NCBI GenBank assembly: GCA_029937655.1
Contig: JAPYPK010000027.1
Span: 1-16,300, forward strand
DNA: 16,300 nucleotides
Source: Nitrospinaceae bacterium
GTDB lineage: Bacteria > Nitrospinota > Nitrospinia > Nitrospinales > VA-1
Direction: 5' to 3'
This document shows positions 1 through 6,905 of this stretch, piece after piece. How positions within the stretch are numbered: the stretch's first letter is position 1; every line of letters begins with the position of its first letter. The notes under the pieces are model-generated. The model saw only the letters and a list, made by a program, of their open reading frames with translations. It made no database searches and was not told the origin of the DNA. The position numbers were made by a program, and so were the translations under genes.

Positions 1-31
1 CATGTAAGTAGCGTGAATAACTTATCTTGAC

Positions 32-58
32 TGGTTTTTCCTTTTGTGATAAAAACCA
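32..58 (+). terminator. Hairpin upstream of the bc operon, possible terminator
   Basis: An 8-bp perfect inverted repeat (TGGTTTTT at 32-39, AAAAACCA at 51-58) encloses an 11-base loop and is followed by ATTTTCTT. It could end transcription of a gene left of the window. The same bases hold a rough promoter-like pair (TTGACT at 27-32, TAAAAA at 50-55, 17-base spacer), so this could instead be the promoter region of the Rieske operon. The stem is mostly A-T and therefore weak. The sequence does not decide between the two readings. Confidence 0.3.
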
Positions 59-144
59 ATTTTCTTGATGTCTGAAGCCTTTGTATGTTCCCATATGGTT
101 AAGATGATTCGTGATCATACAGGTTTGAATTACTGGAGATTTTT

Positions 145-711
145 ATGGCTGAGGCCAGTACCAATGCAAATGAAAAACCAATAGCACCTGCTAGTAAAAA
201 GTCATCTAAAAAAGATGAGACTAAGGATACTATTTGGTCTCGCAGGGATTTTTTCTCTATTGCAGGCTGGGGAGGTTTCATGGCGACGCTTGGTCTTTCA
301 GGTGCTTTTTTCACACGTCTCCTTTTTCCTCGTGTTTTGTTTGAACCATCCCCTATTTTCAAAGCTGGTAAGCCGAGTGATTACACTGTAGGTGAAGTTA
401 GTACTAAGTTTATTAAATCTCAACGAGTGTGGATTGTAAGAGACTTGGAGGGAATCTACGTCGTATTTGGACTTTGTACTCATTTAGGTTGTACTCCACG
501 TTGGTTGAATACGGAGAAAAAATATAAATGCCCTTGCCACGGAAGTGGGTTTACAAAGGATGGTACGAACTTTGAGGGACCAGCTCCGAGGCCACTTGAG
601 CACCTTAAAATAACCCTTGATCCAGAGGGGATGATTGAGATTGATAAAAGTAAAAAATTTCTTTATGAAAAGGGCGAATGGGGAAAACCAGGGTCAAAGT
701 TGTTAGTTTGA
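145..711 (+). CDS. Rieske iron-sulfur subunit of a cytochrome b6-type quinol-oxidising complex
   Basis: This 188-residue Rieske [2Fe-2S] protein accepts the first electron from quinol at the outer face of the membrane. Both cluster-binding boxes are present: CTHLGC at residues 111-116 and CPCHGSG at 129-135, each giving one Cys and one His ligand, with the extra disulfide cysteines C116 and C131. GPAPRPL at 145-151 is the conserved proline loop that covers the cluster. A lysine-rich cytoplasmic start, a twin-arginine-like SRRDFF at 32-37 and one hydrophobic segment at about 38-62 indicate Tat export with a retained membrane anchor. The ATG is preceded by GGAG at 135-138. It is the first gene of the operon, 74 bases before the b6 gene. 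Family assignment is secure. The name petC or qcrA would be arbitrary here, so none is given. Confidence 0.96.
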   Translation: MAEASTNANEKPIAPASKKSSKKDETKDTIWSRRDFFSIAGWGGFMATLGLSGAFFTRLLFPRVLFEPSPIFKAGKPSDYTVGEVSTKFIKSQRVWIVRDLEGIYVVFGLCTHLGCTPRWLNTEKKYKCPCHGSGFTKDGTNFEGPAPRPLEHLKITLDPEGMIEIDKSKKFLYEKGEWGKPGSKLLV

Positions 712-785
712 TATTGAATTTGGACTTAATGTTTTCTTGACTTTTATTTATCGTCGTTCTTTTTTCTTTTTGGAGGACTTTTATT

Positions 786-1619
786 TTGGCAGCAAAGAAA
801 CCGGAAATTCCTACCTTAGCCACTCTGGTTGAAAAGATAAAAAGTGGAGAATTATACGAAGAGGTTAAAAAAGAGGTTTTAAATTCACAGCTATGGACCT
901 CTAGCTTTCGACATGGATACGCCGACACACCAAGAAACCGGGTGTTGCAGATTGTAAGTAATGTGTGGCTCCACCTTCATCCAGTTAAAATTCATCGTCA
1001 TGCCCTTAGAATAAAGTTTACCTGGTGCATGGGTGGCATCACGTTTCTTTTGTTCCTTTCCACTGTTGTTACGGGTGTTATTCTCATGTTTTATTACCGC
1101 CCCGTAGGAGAGTATGCCTATTTTGATATGAAATACCTCCAGTATGATGTTCCTTTTGGGATGCTTATGCGTAATATGCACCGATGGGCTGCTCATGCCA
1201 TGGTTATTACTGTATGGCTTCACATGTTTAGGGTTTTTTTAACGGGCTCCTATAAACCACCTCGCGAATTCAACTGGGTGATTGGCGTATTTCTAGTTAC
1301 ATTTACTTTACTACTTAGTTTCACCGGTTACCTTTTGCCATGGGATCAACTAGCGATGTGGGCTGTTACTGTTGGAACAAATATGGCTCGTGCGACACCA
1401 TTTCTAGGGCATGAAGGTCCATTTCAAGAGTATGTTTTTGGTGTCAGCCCAAGATATGATGCCCGATCTTTGCTCATTGGTGGAAGTGTTGTCGGGCCAC
1501 CTGCGCTCCTTCGGTTTTATGTGTTGCATTGCATTTTTATTCCTTTGGTGGCTGGTGCTTTGATGATTGTACATTTCTGGCGTATTAGAAAAGACGGTGG
1601 CATATCAGGCCCTCTTTAA
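786..1619 (+). CDS. Cytochrome b6-like subunit (N-terminal half of cytochrome b)
   Basis: This 277-residue protein carries the two transmembrane b haems. The paired ligands are H132 and H146 in helix B and H248 and H263 in helix D. The 14 residues between the helix D pair are the spacing of b6-type rather than mitochondrial-type cytochrome b. GYLLPWDQ at 181-188 and the terminal ISGPL (273-277) match b6. C81 in WCMGGIT aligns with the b6 cysteine that covalently holds the extra haem ci/cn of b6f, so that haem may be present; this is inference. An N-terminal extension of about 45 residues precedes the b6 core. The start is TTG, chosen because GGAGG at 772-776 lies nine bases upstream. It is followed after 41 bases by the subunit IV gene. 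Confidence 0.96.
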   Translation: MAAKKPEIPTLATLVEKIKSGELYEEVKKEVLNSQLWTSSFRHGYADTPRNRVLQIVSNVWLHLHPVKIHRHALRIKFTWCMGGITFLLFLSTVVTGVILMFYYRPVGEYAYFDMKYLQYDVPFGMLMRNMHRWAAHAMVITVWLHMFRVFLTGSYKPPREFNWVIGVFLVTFTLLLSFTGYLLPWDQLAMWAVTVGTNMARATPFLGHEGPFQEYVFGVSPRYDARSLLIGGSVVGPPALLRFYVLHCIFIPLVAGALMIVHFWRIRKDGGISGPL

Positions 1620-1660
1620 CTTTGATACCAGTTTAATTTTACATTACAGGGGAACTTTAT

Positions 1661-2416
1661 ATGGCGGCAGAAGATCCAAAAGCTAAAGTTGAGGGACTAG
1701 AGGAAAAGGTTCATGTTTGGCCTTATCTTGTACGGCTTGAGTTTCTCTGTGCGCTTTTTGTAACAATCGGTCTTACTGTTTGGTCAATTGTTATTGATGC
1801 ACCGTTAGAAGAAGCTGCCAATCCAACAAAGACCCCAAACCCTTCCAAAGCTCCCTGGTATTTTCTTGGTCTCCAAGATATTCTCGTTTATTTTGACCCT
1901 TGGTTTGCAGGTGTTGTAGCACCTGTTCTTATCATAGTAGGACTTATGTTGATTCCTTACCTTGATATTAACCCCAAAGGGAACGGATACTACACATACC
2001 ACGAAAGAAAAGTTGCTATCTGGGTATACAGTTTTGGGTTTTTGGTGTTGTGGATCGCACTTATTATTATGGGTGTTTTCTTGCGAGGACCCGGATGGAA
2101 CCTGTTTATGCCTTGGCAATACTGGGATCCGCACAAAGTAGTTGCTCTTGTAAATGTAGACTTACCCTACGCGCTTGGCGTGCGAACCTATAATATGGCC
2201 ATGTTAGTTGGGGGGGGGATACTTAGCGCTTATTTTGCTATAGGTACCGCGGTTTACTTTTTCATGGAACGAAAAGCCATAAAGAATGTGGGTTTTTTAC
2301 GTATGTTTATTAAGATCCAACTTTATCTGATTATGGTAGGTATGGTTATCAAGATTGTTTTGAGAATTGGTTTTAATATTAAATATATATTGGTTACACC
2401 CTGGATTAATATATAA
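1661..2416 (+). CDS. Subunit IV-like C-terminal half of cytochrome b, with two extra membrane helices
   Basis: This 251-residue membrane protein completes cytochrome b and supplies part of the Qo quinol site. Hydrophobic segments lie at about residues 26-46, 83-101, 118-140, 180-202 and 218-236; the first three match subunit IV of b6f and the last two are additional. The Qo motif, normally PEWY, reads APWY at 64-67 within KAPWYFLGLQ, so the usual proton-accepting glutamate is absent. FLRGPGW at 140-146 follows the third helix. The ATG is preceded by GGGGAA at 1649-1654. The gene contains a run of nine G at 2210-2218, in frame. It sits 41 bases after the b6 gene and 44 before the multihaem gene. 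The assignment is firm; the role of the last two helices is unknown. Confidence 0.93.
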   Translation: MAAEDPKAKVEGLEEKVHVWPYLVRLEFLCALFVTIGLTVWSIVIDAPLEEAANPTKTPNPSKAPWYFLGLQDILVYFDPWFAGVVAPVLIIVGLMLIPYLDINPKGNGYYTYHERKVAIWVYSFGFLVLWIALIIMGVFLRGPGWNLFMPWQYWDPHKVVALVNVDLPYALGVRTYNMAMLVGGGILSAYFAIGTAVYFFMERKAIKNVGFLRMFIKIQLYLIMVGMVIKIVLRIGFNIKYILVTPWINI

Positions 2417-2460
2417 CTGAATATTTTTTTTATATTGTCTGATTTAGTTGAGGTTTTGCA

Positions 2461-5145
2461 TTGAGTGATCCTGAAGATATAAAAATAGAAGATGAAACGA
2501 ACAAAGAGAATAAACCGTTCGTGGATGAGGAAACTTCGTTTAGCTTCCTTTTCTTTATTACTTCTGGGGCTCTTTTGTTTGTCACCCTTTGGTCTTTCTG
2601 GGATGACGAATACACTCGTCGCGGATTTAAGCAGTTTCAAGAAGAATATTTCAAAACACAGTATGCGAGGGCTGAAGATAAATGGAAAAGTATTGATAAG
2701 GAGATCCTCTCTAAGGAACAAGAATTAAGAAATGATTTAAATCAAGTAGATGTCAAGCTAGATGATTTAGATGAATATCAAGATTTGCTCGACGGAGTAT
2801 TAGAAGCAGAAATAAAACTTGGGGAGGCTAATGAAGGAAAAAAGTTTGCAGGAAGTGAACTTGATGAAGCTTACTACTATTATAAAAAGGCGATGCACGA
2901 AGGGCAAAATTATGATGTGCAACTAGATAAAGTCAAACTACTTGAAAAAGAGGTTGATGATTGGCTTCCCAAAGTTGTAGAGAAAGAAATGGTACTTAGT
3001 CTAGCGGAAGACAAACTTTTAACGAAGAAGGCAGAGAGAGAAAAATTAGAAAAAGAATTAAATAGTCTCACTCGTGGAAGAGAAGACGCACAGCGCACAA
3101 TGGACTTCTACAAACCATTTCCTTTTATCTATCGTCCTGCCGCAGTTGAACAGACCGTTATTCCAGGCTTCGGCAAAAATAACTTTTCTGAAATAATTTA
3201 CAGGGTTGACCGATGTCAAACATGTCATATCTCTTATAATGATGAGTACTATGGTAATCATGAACAGCCTCTCAAGACTCACCCGCAATTAGATATTCTG
3301 ATTAACAAACATCCTCCCGGTCGTACAGGTTGTACTTGGTGCCATCTTGGTCAGGGTACAGCAACGGCGCCAGCAGAAGATGCTCACGGTTCTCACCATG
3401 AAACGGATCAGACAGCTGAGATTAACGAACCGATGAATCTCGGTATTTTTCAGCAATCCACTTGTCGTAATTGCCACGCTGGGGTTGTAAACCTTGAAGG
3501 CGCTCCTATTTTATCAAAAGGGAAACGGCTTTTCCTTAAGCTTGGCTGCCATGGGTGTCATTTGGCAGATGGTTATAGTGAGGAAGCAAAGGTCGGGCCA
3601 CGATTAAACCGCATATCATCTAAAGTTGATCCAAGTTGGCTTTATCGCTGGGTTAAAAACCCAAAAGAATATTTGCCAAAAACAAGAATGCCGAACTTTG
3701 GATTTGACGACAAGGATGCTTTTGGCGTAGCTGCTTATCTAATGGCATCATCTGACAAAGACTATTCCCTCTCCGAAAAATTTGTTTTTGGTAATCCGGA
3801 CCAAGGTAAAAAACTTTTTAAAACTGTTGGTTGCCTAGCCTGTCACGAGATTGATGGTCAAGGTGAAGTATTCGGCCCAGATCTTAGTCGAATTGCTAGT
3901 AAGGTTAACGCTGATTGGGTTACAACTTGGCTGAGTAATCCAAAAAGCTATAACCACAGAAGTCTTATGCCTAACCTCAGGCTTTCCAATGATCAGGCCA
4001 ATGACATAGCCTCATACCTCATGATGCATGGAGAAAAGAAGGTCATACCTGGCATTAAAAAGGCTATCAAAAATCAAGCGCTGATTGATCATGGCAAGAA
4101 GGTTGTGAGGACTCGTGGTTGTTATGCCTGTCATGATATTAACGGAATGGAAAAGGAAGGGCGGATCGGTCCAGAGCTATCGTTTTTTGGCCGCAAAATG
4201 ACTAGTGAGTTAGAGTATGGCGATTCCCATATTCCACACACATGGGAAGCATGGGCTCGTACTAAATTGAAAAAGCCCGATTCATTTCGAACCGAACGCG
4301 TGTTAGATAAAATGCCAAACTTTGGCCTAGCGCCAGATGAGGTTGATGCTTTGGTTGTCATGTTAAAAGGGTTTAACGGAACAAACATTCCAGTAAATTA
4401 TAGGAATATTTTGTCTGAAAAAGAGCAGATTCTTGAGACCGGTCGTCGTCTTATCACAAAGTATAATTGTAAAGGTTGTCATCATGTTGAAGGAGAGGGA
4501 GGTGTTATACAAAAATATATTAAGGCCAAAGCTTTATATCCTCCACCCCTTGAGTTGGGTGAATACCATGTAGGCGAGAGGATTAAAGGTTCTTGGCTAT
4601 ATTCATTTCTAAAGAACCCTACTCCTGTTAGAAAATGGGTAAAAGTGCGTATGCCAACGTTTAATTTTTCTGATAAAGAGGTTCGTGAACTAACAGCCTA
4701 TTTTGAGGCGATGTCACCTACAGATAATAAATACGAAGCTGGTATGAACACTATTAAGGCTAAGGATCAAATCGAAACTGGTGTTAAGGCAGTTAATTAT
4801 ATGGAGTGCGGTAACTGCCATGATGAGGGTGAGAAGGGAATAGAGTTCAGCATAGCAGGGGATCGATTACGCCAAAACTGGATTCCAAAGTGGCTGAAAC
4901 ACACAAGGGAAATGATTCCATGGACCAAGATGCCTTCTCATTGGGAGATTAAAGGTGAAGAATTAACCGTAAAAAATAAATATAAGGAACTGAAAACTAT
5001 TGGTACTGTGGATGCCCAAGTTGATTCTATCAAGAATTATTTAATATCTTACAATACCACTGAATATGATGACTCTCTTGTGCTTGGAGATGATGGCAGT
5101 GATGAGGATGAAGATGAGGATGAAGATGAGGATGAAGATGAGTAA
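2461..5145 (+). CDS. Membrane-anchored octahaem cytochrome c with coiled-coil stalk
   Basis: This 894-residue protein probably takes electrons from the Rieske centre, replacing cytochrome c1 or f. In order: an acidic cytoplasmic start, one membrane helix at about 27-48, a charged coiled-coil-like stretch at about 60-212, then eight CxxCH haem sites at 252, 291, 335, 363, 458, 554, 670 and 783. The last five lie in class I cytochrome c-like units, each followed by a MP motif suitable as methionine ligand (M410, M503, M618, M731, M824). The first three lack one and may be bis-histidine. The C-terminus is a pure Asp/Glu tail encoded by a 12-base repeat. The start is TTG with GAGG at 2450-2453 seven bases upstream. 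Export of a c-type cytochrome with an N-terminal anchor places the haems in the periplasm. No specific gene name is claimed. Confidence 0.93.
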   Translation: MSDPEDIKIEDETNKENKPFVDEETSFSFLFFITSGALLFVTLWSFWDDEYTRRGFKQFQEEYFKTQYARAEDKWKSIDKEILSKEQELRNDLNQVDVKLDDLDEYQDLLDGVLEAEIKLGEANEGKKFAGSELDEAYYYYKKAMHEGQNYDVQLDKVKLLEKEVDDWLPKVVEKEMVLSLAEDKLLTKKAEREKLEKELNSLTRGREDAQRTMDFYKPFPFIYRPAAVEQTVIPGFGKNNFSEIIYRVDRCQTCHISYNDEYYGNHEQPLKTHPQLDILINKHPPGRTGCTWCHLGQGTATAPAEDAHGSHHETDQTAEINEPMNLGIFQQSTCRNCHAGVVNLEGAPILSKGKRLFLKLGCHGCHLADGYSEEAKVGPRLNRISSKVDPSWLYRWVKNPKEYLPKTRMPNFGFDDKDAFGVAAYLMASSDKDYSLSEKFVFGNPDQGKKLFKTVGCLACHEIDGQGEVFGPDLSRIASKVNADWVTTWLSNPKSYNHRSLMPNLRLSNDQANDIASYLMMHGEKKVIPGIKKAIKNQALIDHGKKVVRTRGCYACHDINGMEKEGRIGPELSFFGRKMTSELEYGDSHIPHTWEAWARTKLKKPDSFRTERVLDKMPNFGLAPDEVDALVVMLKGFNGTNIPVNYRNILSEKEQILETGRRLITKYNCKGCHHVEGEGGVIQKYIKAKALYPPPLELGEYHVGERIKGSWLYSFLKNPTPVRKWVKVRMPTFNFSDKEVRELTAYFEAMSPTDNKYEAGMNTIKAKDQIETGVKAVNYMECGNCHDEGEKGIEFSIAGDRLRQNWIPKWLKHTREMIPWTKMPSHWEIKGEELTVKNKYKELKTIGTVDAQVDSIKNYLISYNTTEYDDSLVLGDDGSDEDEDEDEDEDEDE
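5101..5142 (+). repeat. 12-bp tandem repeat encoding an acidic tail
   Basis: GATGAGGATGAA is repeated three and a half times, immediately before the stop of the octahaem cytochrome gene. It encodes alternating Asp and Glu. Because the unit is a multiple of three, copy-number change would lengthen or shorten the tail without a frameshift. Confidence 0.95.
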
Positions 5146-5197
5146 ATTAAAATCAATTTATTAATAGATTTATATTGCTTCACCTGGAGAATAAAGA

Positions 5198-5222
5198 GTA
5201 AAATTATTTTACAAACTTTTTT
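5198..5222 (+). terminator. A/T hairpin followed by T6, possible weak terminator
   Basis: GTAAAAT-T-ATTTTAC at 5198-5212 is a perfect palindrome. It is followed after four bases by six T (5217-5222), in the 91-base gap between the octahaem gene and the small membrane gene. With only two G-C pairs the hairpin is weak, so it may reduce read-through to the last two genes, act as a binding site, or do nothing. Confidence 0.25.
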
Positions 5223-5236
5223 ATAAGATATAGATT

Positions 5237-5419
5237 ATGGGACTATCACCTTTAGAGAACTTTCTCCTTATCGCATTAAAACCTGATAATATGCCTATTG
5301 GAGCCATGCTTCCGATCGTTGGCTTTGTTTTCTGGATTGCCATTCGCCAAATGGTTGCGAATGATCGTCATATTAAAAATGGCAAAAAAGAAAAAATATG
5401 GGACGAAATGATTAAATAG
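5237..5419 (+). CDS. Small single-helix membrane protein of the bc operon
   Basis: This 60-residue protein has one hydrophobic segment at about residues 20-38, then a basic tail ending NGKKEKIWDEMIK. The sequence DNMPI at 17-21 before the helix and VANDR at 40-44 after it look like a conserved small subunit found beside multihaem bc complexes. That resemblance is from memory and unchecked. No Shine-Dalgarno is visible, and an in-frame stop at 5231-5233 leaves ATG 5237 as the only good start. Its TAG stop shares a base with the GTG start of the next gene, so the two are probably translationally coupled. A supernumerary subunit or assembly factor is the likeliest role. Confidence 0.7.
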   Translation: MGLSPLENFLLIALKPDNMPIGAMLPIVGFVFWIAIRQMVANDRHIKNGKKEKIWDEMIK

Positions 5420-5916
5420 TGGGACTTTTCCTAATATCTGGTTTTGCTTTTTTAGTTGGTATTATTTTAATTGTGCTGCTTAAAAATACAGCGCCTCCGG
5501 CACCAAAAGATCAAATTCACTTTAATAACTCGGATGGTATCCCTCCTTTTTTGATAGATAGTGATGCATTTGAAGAAAAGTGCATAGAATTCCTCTCCAA
5601 ATTTAATCTTGAACACAAACATTCTGTCTGGGCCAACAATTGCGAACTAGAAATAGCTATGATTGATGAGACACCTGTGGTTGGTGGTGTATACTTGGCT
5701 TTATGCATAATAGATCCACCAAATAAAACGGTAGGTGCTATGAAGGTTAAAGGGTTTATCGATACTGTAAAAGGCGAGGGTGCTTCAAGAGGTATCATGA
5801 TTACTACGGGTTATTTTGATGATAAAGCAATTAACCTGATAGAAGAAGAGCCTATAGAGTTAGTAAATGTTGTCAGTTTTGTATCTTATCTGAAAAAGTT
5901 TGGTATTTATGAATGA
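5419..5916 (+). CDS. Membrane-anchored Mrr/restriction-endonuclease-like domain protein, catalytic residues missing
   Basis: This 165-residue protein has an N-terminal membrane helix (about 3-21), a proline-containing linker and a globular domain. The stretch ASRGIMITTGYFDDKAINL (122-140) followed by IELVN (146-150) resembles the last part of Mrr-type nuclease domains, where KGIFVTT..F...A precedes IxLID. The catalytic (Q/E)xK strand expected before it is replaced by YLALCIID (92-99), and no nuclease triad is visible, so enzymatic activity is unlikely. The GTG start overlaps the stop of the preceding gene by one base, which ties it to the bc operon. The fold assignment is by motif resemblance only. 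It could be a non-catalytic scaffold or assembly protein, or an unrelated fold. Confidence 0.6.
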   Translation: MGLFLISGFAFLVGIILIVLLKNTAPPAPKDQIHFNNSDGIPPFLIDSDAFEEKCIEFLSKFNLEHKHSVWANNCELEIAMIDETPVVGGVYLALCIIDPPNKTVGAMKVKGFIDTVKGEGASRGIMITTGYFDDKAINLIEEEPIELVNVVSFVSYLKKFGIYE

Positions 5917-5961
5917 TGTAATCCTTCCTGTTTTAAAATAGCTTGTTTTTCATTTTTGTTT

Positions 5962-5976
5962 AAGAAGTAACTTCTT
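5962..5976. promoter_or_regulatory. 15-bp perfect palindrome upstream of metF
   Basis: AAGAAGT-A-ACTTCTT lies in the 97-base gap between the bc operon and metF, 37 bases before the metF start, and is followed by TTGTTTT. It could be an operator half-site pair or a weak terminator hairpin for the upstream operon. The loop would be only a few bases and the stem A/T-rich. Confidence 0.25.
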
Positions 5977-6013
5977 TTGTTTTAACACTGTATTTCTTTA
6001 ACTTTATGAGCCT

Positions 6014-6874
6014 ATGAAAATTATTGATATTTTAGAACAAGCTAAGCCTTCTTTTTCCTTTGAATTTTTTCCACCTAAAGATAGTGATGGTTTTGAGCGG
6101 TTATTCAAAACAATTGATAATTTAAAACCTTTGAACCCAGCATTTGTTTCCGTCACTTATGGTGCTGGAGGAAGCACTCGCTCAAAAACAATCGACTTGG
6201 TTGGTCGTATTAAAAAAGAAATTGGACTGGAAAGCATGGCCCACCTGACCTGTGTGGGTCACAATACCGAGGAAATTATGAATGTGCTTCAGGATATCAA
6301 GAAACAAAATGTTGATAATGTGTTAGCGCTTCGAGGAGACCCTCCAGTAGGAGAAACAAATTTCACAAAACCAAATAATGGATTTGGTTATGGAGTTGAA
6401 CTGGTTCAGTTTATATCCGAGCATTTTTCTTTTTGTATCGGTGTTGCTGGTTACCCTGAAGGGCATCCAGAAAGTTCGAATCGCAAAGAAGACTTATTTC
6501 ATCTTAAAGAGAAAGTTCTTGCAGGGGCTAGTTTTATAGTTACGCAATTATTTTTTGATAACAAATACTATTTTGATTTTGTGGCTAACTTGAGAAATAT
6601 TGGAATTGATGTGCCTGTGATCCCAGGGATTATGCCTATAGTGAATTTAAAGCAAATAAAGAGGTTTACAAAAATGTGCGGAGCTACCGTTCCACATGAC
6701 TTAATGGTACGCCTTGAAGCAGTTCAGGATGATCCGGAATCTGTTTATCAAATAGGAATTGATCACGCAGCAAATCAATGTAGAAAACTATTAATGCAGG
6801 GTGCCCCAGGCGTTCATTTTTACACACTAAATCGTTCTAGGGCAACTCTGTCAGTACTTGAGCGTTTGGTATAA
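6014..6874 (+). CDS. metF: 5,10-methylenetetrahydrofolate reductase
   Basis: This cytoplasmic flavoenzyme reduces 5,10-methylene-THF to 5-methyl-THF for methionine synthesis. The 286-residue length is close to the roughly 296 of the E. coli enzyme, and the TIM-barrel signatures are all present: SFEFFPPK at 15-22, whose first Glu is the catalytic acid, VTYGAGGSTR at 47-56, HLTCVGHN at 77-84, LALRGDPP at 104-111 and VAGYPEGHPES at 144-154. FIVTQLFFD at 174-182 is the late-barrel strand. An upstream ATG at 6006 is stopped at once, so ATG 6014 is the start; only a weak GAG lies before it. The protein ends normally with YTLNRS and a short helix. Context gives no link to the bc operon. The next gene begins 31 bases downstream. 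Confidence 0.97.
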   Translation: MKIIDILEQAKPSFSFEFFPPKDSDGFERLFKTIDNLKPLNPAFVSVTYGAGGSTRSKTIDLVGRIKKEIGLESMAHLTCVGHNTEEIMNVLQDIKKQNVDNVLALRGDPPVGETNFTKPNNGFGYGVELVQFISEHFSFCIGVAGYPEGHPESSNRKEDLFHLKEKVLAGASFIVTQLFFDNKYYFDFVANLRNIGIDVPVIPGIMPIVNLKQIKRFTKMCGATVPHDLMVRLEAVQDDPESVYQIGIDHAANQCRKLLMQGAPGVHFYTLNRSRATLSVLERLV

Positions 6875-6905
6875 CTAGAGCAACCTCCCAAACTTTAAAA
6901 ATTTC

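Noticed and set aside
99..362. Minus-strand 87-residue frame
   Set aside because: It lies antisense to the Rieske start, with low-complexity basic sequence and no ribosome binding site. It is a shadow frame.
2323..2721. Minus-strand 132-residue frame across the subunit IV/octahaem junction
   Set aside because: It is antisense to two strongly supported genes and has no family similarity that I can see.
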